7,749 nt of DNA from NCBI GenBank assembly GCA_046304755.1, contig JBKCDO010000092.1:1-7749 (forward strand), read 5' to 3'. The translations under genes and the position numbers were made by a program. This document shows, in pieces, positions 1-5,983 of this stretch. The stretch is from JAIBBG01 sp046304755 (GTDB lineage: Bacteria > Bacteroidota > Bacteroidia > Flavobacteriales_D > Sanyastnellaceae). The number at the start of each line of letters is the position of its first letter. The stretch's first letter is position 1. A model generated the notes under the pieces. That model was given only the letters and a program-made list of their open reading frames with translations. It did not search any database and was not told the DNA's origin.

Positions 1-8
1 TTCATTTT

Positions 9-206
9 CTAGTTTAAGACTACGCGAATGTGTTGCATCGATCGGCTCTTTCGGATGCTCAAGGCCTTGCTGTAGGCCAGGAGTGTGTTCACAGTGTCGT
101 TCGAAGGTTCGCAGTAGTCATCAGCATCTTTTGAGAAAATCTCATTAATCATCTGATCTTCCATGTGCGTAAACTCCAATAATTCGTCAAGTGTAAAATC
201 GGTCAT
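9..206 (-). CDS. Small conserved-looking hypothetical protein (65 aa)
   Basis: Complete 65-residue reading frame with an ATG start and a TAG stop. The protein is soluble, with no signal peptide, membrane segment or Cys-rich motif. Its N-terminal half is acidic (residues 1-35), and a more basic second half contains PSNDTVNTLLAYSKAL followed by a short Lys/Arg-rich stretch and a hydrophobic VVLN end. From memory, short proteins with a P-S-x-x-T-(I/V)-x-x-(I/L)-L-x-(Y/F)-(S/A)-(K/R)-A core and an 'LN' terminus are common in Flavobacteriales; none that I recall has a known function. It is divergent from ribD across a 116-bp gap. I see no convincing promoter or ribosome binding site for it, and I assign no function. 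The main alternative is a chance frame, but no other gene competes for this strip and its composition looks protein-like. Confidence 0.62.
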   Translation of the reverse strand: MTDFTLDELLEFTHMEDQMINEIFSKDADDYCEPSNDTVNTLLAYSKALSIRKSRSMQHIRVVLN

Positions 207-303
207 CGGCTGTAATTTGATGCATTAACCTTGCTGTCTTGCATTTATTGTGTGGTTTTCAAAAAAAGATTCCTAAGGCGCTTCATTCTCCTTGAGCTTT
301 ATC

Positions 304-311
304 CAACTTTG
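304..311 (+). promoter_or_regulatory. Probable ribD promoter, -7 element
   Basis: CAACTTTG, followed by CA, matches the Bacteroidota -7 consensus TAnnTTTG at all but the first fixed position. It ends 11 bases before the ribD ATG, so the transcript would have a leader of only a few bases. No TTG (-33) is seen at the usual 19-21 base spacing, so the call rests on the -7 box and its position. Confidence 0.45.
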
Positions 312-322
312 CAGGGCTGTTC

Positions 323-1396
323 ATGAAAAAACAACCGCTCATTCAAGGTGCAATAACTGACTTCGACAAAAAAATGATGCGGAGGGCGATTGCACTTGCC
401 CAAAAAGGTCAGGGTTATGTGGCTCCAAATCCCATGGTAGGATGCGTTGTTGTCCATGACGGGAAAGTTATTGGAGAGGGTTATCACGCGCATTTTGGCG
501 AGGGCCATGCAGAAGTGAATGCGATAAACGCGGTCGAAGATCACTCACTGCTTTCATCTGCGAGTTTATATGTCACTCTGGAACCTTGTTCCCATTTTGG
601 AAAAACACCTCCCTGTGCGGATTTGATCATTCGTATGGGCATCCCGCGCGTCATCATTGGAAGCCGTGACCCGTTTGAGTCTGTTAATGGAAGAGGAACT
701 GCTCGATTGCGGGCGGCAGGCATTGAAGTTATCGAGGGCATTGAAGAGGAGGCCTGCCGCGAAATGAATCGACGTTTCTTATGTTATCACGAAAAAGGGC
801 GACCTTACATTGTGCTCAAATGGGCCCAAACAATGGATGGATATCTTGATATCGAACGTAACGCCGGGGAAAAGGGAGTGCGCTGGATTTCGGGGCCACA
901 GACAAAAACTTTTGTTCATCAACTGCGTGCCTATGAAGCCGCCGTCATGGTCGGTCGTAATACGATAATCAATGATAATCCGCAATTGACGGTTCGGGAA
1001 GTAGTGGGCAAAAGCCCTATGCGTATTGTTCTTTCAACTGAACCTGAATTTCCGGATGACACTTGGGTATTGGACGGCGAAGTGCCGACGCTGGTTTTGA
1101 ATAATCAACTGGATCAAACAGATTCAAAGACCATGTTTATCAAGTGTCACGACGTTCACGATTTAACGGAAGTGTTAGCAAAACTCCATCATGAGCGGGT
1201 TTTGTCGGTATTGGTTGAAGGAGGCGCTCAATTGCTGAATTCATTTCTAGCAGCCGGATTATGGGATGAGGCTATCGTCATTACCGGAGCGACCAAATGG
1301 GGTGCTGGTTTGTCTGCGCCGAAAATGAAAGAGACTTCCCATCATGAGCAGATCCTTGGTGATGATGTGGCGCGTTTCTATCGTCATTCATCATAA
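323..1396 (+). CDS. ribD: Bifunctional riboflavin biosynthesis deaminase/reductase RibD
   Basis: RibD performs two successive cytosolic steps of riboflavin synthesis: deamination of diaminohydroxyphosphoribosylaminopyrimidine, then NADPH-dependent reduction of the ribosyl side chain. The 357-residue length is normal for the fused enzyme. The N-terminal cytidine-deaminase-like domain (about 14-155) shows APNPMVG (34-40), the zinc ligand and catalytic pair HAE (62-64), and the second zinc motif PCSHFGKTPPC (88-98), which supplies Cys89 and Cys98. The reductase domain (about 160-357) shows KWAQTMDG (166-173), the GR-x-T-x(3)-DNPxLTVR block (211-225) and VEGG (298-301). All expected key residues are present, so both activities should be intact. 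The start is fixed by the -7 box just upstream and by the family's usual N-terminal length. The transporter begins 20 bases after the stop and is probably co-transcribed. No FMN riboswitch-like leader is possible in the short gap between promoter and start. Confidence 0.97.
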   Translation: MKKQPLIQGAITDFDKKMMRRAIALAQKGQGYVAPNPMVGCVVVHDGKVIGEGYHAHFGEGHAEVNAINAVEDHSLLSSASLYVTLEPCSHFGKTPPCADLIIRMGIPRVIIGSRDPFESVNGRGTARLRAAGIEVIEGIEEEACREMNRRFLCYHEKGRPYIVLKWAQTMDGYLDIERNAGEKGVRWISGPQTKTFVHQLRAYEAAVMVGRNTIINDNPQLTVREVVGKSPMRIVLSTEPEFPDDTWVLDGEVPTLVLNNQLDQTDSKTMFIKCHDVHDLTEVLAKLHHERVLSVLVEGGAQLLNSFLAAGLWDEAIVITGATKWGAGLSAPKMKETSHHEQILGDDVARFYRHSS

Positions 1397-1416
1397 TTGA
1401 TGGCTATCATTGCCGC

Positions 1417-2286
1417 ATGGTGTTTTTATTCTTGAGCATTCTGGCGAATGCAGCAATTTTCTTTCTGTTTAAACTCTTTGACCGCTATGGGGTGCAGACA
1501 CTGCCGGCTATTGTGGTCAATTATTTTGTCGCGTTTACTATTGGAGTATTAGTCGTGCCGGATATGTCGCTTGCACTGGCCAATGCCATGGAATTTCCAA
1601 GATGGTTTTGGGGAGGAATTAGCCTGGGTGTATTGTTCATACTCGTCTTCAATTTGACGGGAACCACAGCGCGTGTCATTGGTGTTTCAGTAACTACCAT
1701 CGCATCCAAAATGTCGCTCGCGCTGGCGGTGCTCTTATTTGTTTGGGTTGATCCAAACGAAAGGCTGACCTTGACCAAAGGTGTTGCTATTCTGGTCGCT
1801 ATGGCCGGTGTCTATTTCTCCTCCTTGAAATCGGATGGAAGGCGCTTGAACATCCGCTCATTTGCCCTACCCGCACTCATTTTGTTGGGAAGCACCGGAG
1901 TCGATTTCGGAATCGCTTATTTCTCCTCTTTTCCTCAAAATGAACATGAGCTTAAACTCTACTCATGCTTGTCGTTTGGTATGGCCGGTTTGTGCGGAGT
2001 GGGCTACTTGGGTTATGGGTTGAGTAAAGGCACCGTTGAACTGACAAGTCGTGATATCATTGGCGGGCTTGTGCTGGGCGCCATCAACTACGGTTCGATC
2101 ATCTTTCTGGTGCTTGCTTACGACAGTGGCATTATGCAGAAGTCGGCTTTATTACCCATCAATAATCTTGGCGTAGTGCTCGTTTCAGCGCTAGTTGCCG
2201 TTCTCTTATTCAAAGAACGCCTCACCCGCTACAATTGGCTCGGCGTTGTGCTGAGCTTATTGGCACTGGTGCTATTGGTGGTGTAA
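1417..2286 (+). CDS. EamA/DMT-superfamily membrane transporter
   Basis: This 289-residue, very hydrophobic protein has about ten predicted membrane segments (roughly 1-18, 28-46, 64-81, 86-108, 119-135, 148-170, 180-201, 213-234, 243-266 and 271-289). That is the two-times-five layout of the EamA drug/metabolite transporter superfamily. The C-terminal half contains the typical late-helix pattern ALLPINNLGVVL, then a short cytoplasmic turn KERLTRYNW and a final hydrophobic helix. Members move amino acids, nucleobases, sugars or other metabolites across the inner membrane; the substrate cannot be read from sequence. Placement 20 bases after ribD suggests co-transcription. A riboflavin-related substrate is conceivable, but context alone does not show it. 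The ATG at 1417 begins directly with the first helix; there is no recognisable ribosome binding site, as usual in Bacteroidota. Its stop lies 2 bp from the stop of the convergent M1 peptidase gene. Confidence 0.88.
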   Translation: MVFLFLSILANAAIFFLFKLFDRYGVQTLPAIVVNYFVAFTIGVLVVPDMSLALANAMEFPRWFWGGISLGVLFILVFNLTGTTARVIGVSVTTIASKMSLALAVLLFVWVDPNERLTLTKGVAILVAMAGVYFSSLKSDGRRLNIRSFALPALILLGSTGVDFGIAYFSSFPQNEHELKLYSCLSFGMAGLCGVGYLGYGLSKGTVELTSRDIIGGLVLGAINYGSIIFLVLAYDSGIMQKSALLPINNLGVVLVSALVAVLLFKERLTRYNWLGVVLSLLALVLLVV

Positions 2287-2288
2287 GC

Positions 2289-4613
2289 TTATTTCTTGGG
2301 TAGCTCCGCTTCTCGTTTGGCTCGCTGCATTTGGTTTTCGCGCGAACGGCCCTGGCTTTCCTTGAAGAGTTCAAAGCGGGTCGGGACCACACGCATCGGC
2401 CAAGCGTTATTGGATAAATCTACATCCGCAGTTTCGAGTTGTGGGTCGAGCAGAATGGATTTGACTTCCTTTTCACACGCAAAAACCTTGGTGACTTCTT
2501 TTTCACTGCGCTTCCAGATTTCAGCAGGAATATGCACGCGACGGGTGTTTCCGTCAACGAATTCCAAATCAAAAATCAGCGGCATTATCAGACCACCCTT
2601 GTTTTCTACGGTCACCTGATAGTAGAGCATCTTTTTCGAAAGCAACTCCCTTTCCTTGTCATTGAGTTTGTTGATGTACTCGTCATATTCTACCCGGTCG
2701 AGCGCCGTCACTTTGTAAGGGTCATAGGTGGTGTAGAAATCGCGCATATCAGGATCCTGATCCACTTCAAGCGGCAGTTTCTCGGCGATGTCACGTTGTA
2801 AGGAAATATCGGCCGGCTGATCATCTTTCTTTTCTCGCTCAAGGGCTTTCTCAATCTCCGGGTTGTGCGTATTGAGGCGGAAGATTTTGACGTCCTTCAG
2901 ATTCATGTCGCAATGGTCAGTGCCATAAAACCAACCGCGCCAGAACCAGTCGAGGTCAACGGCACTGGCGTCTTCCATGGTGCGGAAGAAATCATCGGGA
3001 GTGGGGTGACGGAAGGCCCAGCGGCGACAATATTCCTTGAACGCATAGTCGAAAAGCTCGCGGCCCATGACCGTTTCGCGAAGGATATTGAGGGCAGTGG
3101 CCGGTTTTCCGTAGGCGTTATTTCCAAAGGCGTAAATGCTTTCGCTATTGGTCATAATCGGACTCATTTTACTCTTGTCGCCGCGCATATAGTCAACGAT
3201 GTTGCGCGCAGGTCCGCGACGGGTGGGATAATTGCGGTCGTATTCCTTTTCTGCGAGATACTGCACGAAGGTGTTGAGGCCTTCATCCATCCAGGTCCAC
3301 TGACGCTCATCGCTGTTGATGATCATCGGGAAGAAATTGTGACCCACTTCATGAATGATTACGGAAATCATTCCGTCACGCGTGCCCTGATCATAGGTGC
3401 CGTCTTTTTCGGGACGGCCGCCGTTGAAGCAAATCATGGGGTATTCCATTCCCATCCACTTGGTGTGCACGGAAATAGCGACAGGGTAAGGGTACGTGAT
3501 CGTGTGGTTGCTGTAACTGCGCAGGGTGTGGGCGACCACGCGTGTGCTGAATTGTCCCCAAAGTGGATTGCCTTCTTTGGGATAGTACGACATCGCCAAC
3601 GGCTTGTTGGTGCCAAGGTCTACAGCCTGGGCATCCCAGATGAATTTGCGCGATGTAGCGAAGGCAAAATCACGAACATTCTCAGCCTTGAAATGCCATG
3701 TTTTCGTTTTCGTTTTCTCTTTTGACTTTTCTTTTTTCTCTGCCTCTTCTTGTGTGACAATGACAACAGGCTCAGTGCTGGTTTTCGCCTGAAGGAAACG
3801 CTTCAACTCCTCTGAATTCAGCACATCTTTTGGGTTTTGCAGTACACCGGTAGCGGCAACAACGTGGTCAGCAGGAACGGTGATTTTCACATCGTAGTTG
3901 CCAAAGTTGAGGGTGAATTCACCCATGCCCAGAAACTGCTTATGTTGCCAGCCTTGGTTGTCGCAATAGACTACCATTCGCGGGAAGAACTGCGCCATCG
4001 TGTAGAGGTAGTTTTCGTCTTCTTCGAAATATTCATAACCGCTTCTTCCTCCCAGGCGAATGCGGTCGTTGATGTTGTACCACCATTTGATCTTGAACGA
4101 AAATGTGCCGTTGGGTTTGATGGGTGCGGGCAAATCGATGCGCATCATGGTTTTGTTGACGGTGTATTTCAACCCTTTGCCGAACATGTCTTGCACGTAA
4201 TCAAGCTTGAAGCCGCCGTCATACCAGGGATTGAGGTCAATCAAATCATTGTAGCTCACACTTTCTTCGATCTTCATTTGTTCAACGGCATAGCTATCAC
4301 TGTTTTTGGCGAAAGCATTTTGATCCAGTTGAAGCCAGATGTAGTAAAGCACATCAGGCGAATTATTGAAATAGGTGATGATTTCTTCCCCGTAAAGCGT
4401 TTGCGTAGCATCATCGATGGTGATGTTCATGTTGTGATCGGCACGCTGCTGCCAGTAGGCATTGCCGGGCGCTCCACTTGCGGTCCGCTGCTCGTTGGGC
4501 GTAGCCAGCTCAGGGCCAAGTTGCTTGAATTTATCTTCCCAGGGTGTTTGATTTTCGACTTGAGCCGACAATATCACCGGGATAAAAAGGGCAAAAAACA
4601 GGAGGTGTTTCAT
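2289..4613 (-). CDS. Secreted M1-family zinc metallopeptidase (aminopeptidase-like)
   Basis: This 774-residue protein has a clear N-terminal signal peptide (MKHLLFFALFIPVILSA, cleavage probably after residue 16 or 17) and so acts in the periplasm or outside the cell. The M1 gluzincin signature is complete: HEVGH (421-425) with zinc ligands His421 and His425 and catalytic Glu422, the third ligand Glu444 after the standard 18-residue spacer, and Tyr501 in the Y-x-K motif as the probable transition-state tyrosine. The exopeptidase GAMEN loop appears as GMEYP (388-392), a common variant in secreted bacterial M1 enzymes. The N-terminal beta domain covers about 45-370, the catalytic domain about 380-560, and a less conserved C-terminal region follows. 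Oddities are a Lys/Glu-rich insert at about 289-305 and a highly charged C-terminal tail. I see no type IX secretion sorting domain. M1 enzymes typically trim N-terminal residues from peptides; the substrate preference here is unknown. The gene diverges from clpS. Confidence 0.95.
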   Translation of the reverse strand: MKHLLFFALFIPVILSAQVENQTPWEDKFKQLGPELATPNEQRTASGAPGNAYWQQRADHNMNITIDDATQTLYGEEIITYFNNSPDVLYYIWLQLDQNAFAKNSDSYAVEQMKIEESVSYNDLIDLNPWYDGGFKLDYVQDMFGKGLKYTVNKTMMRIDLPAPIKPNGTFSFKIKWWYNINDRIRLGGRSGYEYFEEDENYLYTMAQFFPRMVVYCDNQGWQHKQFLGMGEFTLNFGNYDVKITVPADHVVAATGVLQNPKDVLNSEELKRFLQAKTSTEPVVIVTQEEAEKKEKSKEKTKTKTWHFKAENVRDFAFATSRKFIWDAQAVDLGTNKPLAMSYYPKEGNPLWGQFSTRVVAHTLRSYSNHTITYPYPVAISVHTKWMGMEYPMICFNGGRPEKDGTYDQGTRDGMISVIIHEVGHNFFPMIINSDERQWTWMDEGLNTFVQYLAEKEYDRNYPTRRGPARNIVDYMRGDKSKMSPIMTNSESIYAFGNNAYGKPATALNILRETVMGRELFDYAFKEYCRRWAFRHPTPDDFFRTMEDASAVDLDWFWRGWFYGTDHCDMNLKDVKIFRLNTHNPEIEKALEREKKDDQPADISLQRDIAEKLPLEVDQDPDMRDFYTTYDPYKVTALDRVEYDEYINKLNDKERELLSKKMLYYQVTVENKGGLIMPLIFDLEFVDGNTRRVHIPAEIWKRSEKEVTKVFACEKEVKSILLDPQLETADVDLSNNAWPMRVVPTRFELFKESQGRSRENQMQRAKREAELPKK

Positions 4614-4629
4614 AGTGTGATTAGCTGTT

Positions 4630-4637
4630 CAAATGTA
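4630..4637 (-). promoter_or_regulatory. Promoter -7 element of the M1 peptidase gene
   Basis: Read on the minus strand this is TACATTTG, a full match to the Bacteroidota -7 consensus TAnnTTTG, ending 16 bases before the M1 peptidase ATG. The implied leader is about ten bases. The -33 region has no TTG at standard spacing (only a degenerate CTG), so strength may be low or depend on an activator. Confidence 0.6.
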
Positions 4638-4650
4638 ATGGAAATTCGCC

Positions 4651-4679
4651 CCCACAGCCGAGGTGTGAATGGATGTGGG
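4651..4679. promoter_or_regulatory. Inverted repeat between divergent promoters (possible operator)
   Basis: CCCACA (4651-4656) and TGTGGG (4674-4679) form a 6-bp dyad with a 17-bp spacer, lying between the two divergent -7 boxes and covering where both -33 regions would be. It could bind a regulator of both genes. A 6-bp dyad of this kind can also arise by chance, so confidence is low. Confidence 0.22.
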
Positions 4680-4683
4680 CGTG

Positions 4684-4691
4684 TATTTTTG
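4684..4691 (+). promoter_or_regulatory. Promoter -7 element of clpS
   Basis: TATTTTTG is a full match to the Bacteroidota -7 consensus TAnnTTTG, 17 bases before the preferred clpS ATG at 4709. It sits inside a perfect dyad, GTGTA-N6-TACAC (4681-4696), which could be an overlapping operator. No clear TTG -33 element is present. Transcription would begin around 4697-4702, giving a leader of about ten bases or fewer. Confidence 0.6.
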
Positions 4692-4708
4692 TACACTACC
4701 GTATGCAT

Positions 4709-4984
4709 ATGTCAACATTCACCGAACTTGAGGAAGTACTATTGGAAGAAACCGATGTGGCTGATGGCCGCAAGTTGATTCTATTCAATGACGATGTGCA
4801 CAGTTTTGATTTTGTGATTGAAGCGCTCATTGAAGTCTGCGGTCATGAGCTTTTACAAGCCGAGCAATGTACCATTATTGTTCACTTTAAAGGCAAGTGC
4901 GCAGTGAAGCAAGGTGCATACGAGAAGTTGGAGCCGATGTGCACGGCGCTGTTGGAAAGGGGGTTGACGGCGGAGATACAGTAG
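4709..4984 (+). CDS. clpS: ClpS, adaptor protein of the Clp protease
   Basis: ClpS is a small cytosolic adaptor that binds the N-terminal domain of the Clp ATPase and delivers substrates bearing destabilising N-terminal residues (the N-degron pathway). The 91-residue product has the normal length and fold order: a flexible acidic N-terminal extension (1-20), then LFNDDVHSFDFVIEAL, where Asn27-Asp28-Asp29 correspond to the substrate-pocket NDD of E. coli ClpS, then a helix with CGHELLQAEQC, and VHFKGK, where His59 corresponds to pocket His66 (the 32-residue NDD-to-His spacing matches). The frame is open further upstream to an ATG at 4673, but that start would lie above the -7 box at 4684-4691 and add residues unlike the family. 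ATG 4703 (adding Met-His) is the only real alternative. The gene is divergent from the M1 peptidase and followed by repeat-bearing intergenic DNA. Confidence 0.94.
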   Translation: MSTFTELEEVLLEETDVADGRKLILFNDDVHSFDFVIEALIEVCGHELLQAEQCTIIVHFKGKCAVKQGAYEKLEPMCTALLERGLTAEIQ

Positions 4985-5011
4985 CGAAGGGCGAGGGACG
5001 AAGGGCGAAGG
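4984..5011 (+). repeat. Purine-rich heptamer tandem array, four units
   Basis: Four contiguous 7-bp units read GCGAAGG, GCGAGGG, ACGAAGG, GCGAAGG, consensus (G/A)CGA(A/G)GG, followed by a decayed unit ATGAATT. The first unit shares its first base with the last base of the clpS TAG stop. I recall similar degenerate CGAAGG heptamer runs between genes in other Bacteroidota genomes, with unknown role. It has no self-complementarity, so it is not a terminator. Confidence 0.7.
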
Positions 5012-5020
5012 ATGAATTTT

Positions 5021-5057
5021 GCGAGAGGAAGGTGTAGCAGCGCACTGCGGTGCGCTG
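5021..5057 (+). repeat. 37-bp REP-like repeat, copy 1, with hairpin
   Basis: This copy matches 5115-5151 at 33 of 37 positions. Its 3' part is a perfect hairpin: CAGCGCAC (5038-5045), loop TGCG, GTGCGCTG (5050-5057), extendable by one G-C pair (5037/5058). The tetranucleotide GTAG (5034-5037) stands directly before the stem. GTAG or GGAG before a palindrome is the hallmark of REP elements mobilised by RAYT transposases, so a REP-like element is a reasonable reading. No T-run follows, so it is not a classical intrinsic terminator, although it may protect the clpS mRNA 3' end. Confidence 0.72.
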
Positions 5058-5114
5058 CGGATAGCAATATGAAAGACGCGTTGTGTAGCAAGTATTCATT
5101 TGCGTGTTGTTTAA

Positions 5115-5151
5115 GCGAGAAGAAAGTATAGCAGCGCACTTCGGTGCGCTG
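5115..5151 (+). repeat. 37-bp REP-like repeat, copy 2, with UUCG hairpin
   Basis: Second direct copy, 94 bp after the first. The eight-base arms CAGCGCAC (5132-5139) and GTGCGCTG (5144-5151) are identical to copy 1, while the loop is TTCG, giving the unusually stable C(UUCG)G tetraloop in RNA. The preceding tetranucleotide is ATAG instead of GTAG. The stem ends 19 bases before the M48 gene ATG, so if transcribed it would lie in that gene's 5' leader. The four differences between copies all fall outside the stem arms. Confidence 0.72.
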
Positions 5152-5170
5152 TAATTATTAAAAAGAATTA

Positions 5171-5974
5171 ATGAAAAAGAATATAGTTTTTTGTAGCATC
5201 GTATTGGTCGTGGTGTTGGTGTTCAACGCCTGTGATACGGTACCCATCAGCGGGCGTAAGCAGTTACGTCTCATTAGTGAGCGCGAAATGATTGGCATGT
5301 CTTTTCAGGCGTATGATGAATTTTTGGACACCAGTCAGGTTTTGCCCGATACGCACAAGGATGTGATTTTAGTGCGACGTATTGGCAATCGCATCAAAGA
5401 AGCCGTGACCAAGTATCTGGCCGATAACGGTCAATCCAAGCGCATTGAAGGCTTCGATTGGGAATTCAACGTGGTGAATGAAAACACGGTGAATGCCTGG
5501 TGCATGCCCGGAGGAAAAGTTGTGGTCTATACCGGAATTTTGCCCGTCACTCGGGATGAAAAAAGTCTGGCCGTTGTCATGGGACACGAGATTGCACACG
5601 CTGTGGCTCGCCACGGAAATGAACGGATGAGTCAGGGATTGGCGGTGCAATTGGGTGGACTCGCACTCAGTGTTGCCCTTTCCGAACAACGCGCGGAAAC
5701 GCAGAATGTGTTTTTACAATCTTACGGATTGGGTTCTACTCTGGGCATATTGGCCTATAGCCGCAATCATGAGTCGGAGGCGGATAAACTCGGCCTTGTT
5801 TTCATGGCGATGGCCGGATACGACCCACAATCATCCATTGCTTTTTGGCAGCGCATGAGCGAGATGGGAGGTCAAGCTCCGCCGCAGTTACTAAGCACGC
5901 ATCCAAGCGATGAAACGCGCATTGCAGATTTGCAAGCCTTCATGCCTGAAGCGATGAACTATTACAAGCCCTAG
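5171..5974 (+). CDS. M48-family (Oma1-like) lipoprotein metalloprotease
   Basis: This 267-residue zinc peptidase is anchored as a lipoprotein. Residues 1-20 form a signal peptide (KKN, then a Val/Leu-rich core) ending in the lipobox FNA-Cys21, so it should sit in the envelope facing the periplasm. After Cys21 comes DTVPISGRKQL, the conserved leader found in Oma1/LoiP-like M48 proteins. The catalytic motif is HEIAH (139-143) with His139 and His143 as zinc ligands and Glu140 as catalytic base. Glu201, in ESEAD (201-205), is the expected third ligand. A THPSDETRI block (253-261) near the C-terminus is also typical. Family members take part in envelope protein quality control. The leader is AT-rich with no Shine-Dalgarno. 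It contains the second hairpin repeat, and I see no strong promoter; TTCATTTG at 5095-5102 is one mismatch from the -7 consensus. mutA starts 9 bases after the stop. Confidence 0.94.
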   Translation: MKKNIVFCSIVLVVVLVFNACDTVPISGRKQLRLISEREMIGMSFQAYDEFLDTSQVLPDTHKDVILVRRIGNRIKEAVTKYLADNGQSKRIEGFDWEFNVVNENTVNAWCMPGGKVVVYTGILPVTRDEKSLAVVMGHEIAHAVARHGNERMSQGLAVQLGGLALSVALSEQRAETQNVFLQSYGLGSTLGILAYSRNHESEADKLGLVFMAMAGYDPQSSIAFWQRMSEMGGQAPPQLLSTHPSDETRIADLQAFMPEAMNYYKP

Positions 5975-5983
5975 TTTGCACCC

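Noticed and set aside
207..322. FMN riboswitch ahead of ribD
   Set aside because: The gap is too short for the conserved element plus promoter, its conserved blocks are not recognisable, and a likely -7 box lies 11 bases before the start.
2865..3725. 286-codon plus-strand open frame
   Set aside because: It is antisense to the M1 peptidase catalytic domain, whose motifs are complete on the other strand; no recognisable domain and no promoter.
4673..4708. Upstream ATG of clpS giving a 103-residue product
   Set aside because: This start lies upstream of the -7 box at 4684-4691 and adds MWACIFVHYR, unlike ClpS N-termini; 4709 (or 4703) is better.
3837..4778. 313-codon plus-strand open frame running into the clpS region
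   Set aside because: Antisense to the M1 N-terminal domain, same frame as the previous shadow, and it overlaps clpS out of frame. Its length follows from the codon use of the real gene.
5037..5058. Hairpin as an intrinsic terminator of clpS
   Set aside because: A strong stem but no T-run follows either copy, and the unit is duplicated with a conserved upstream flank, which fits a repeat element better.
4882..5139. Minus-strand open frames of 70-85 codons over the clpS end and repeats
   Set aside because: They read through the repeats and antisense to clpS, have low-complexity translations and match nothing recognisable.
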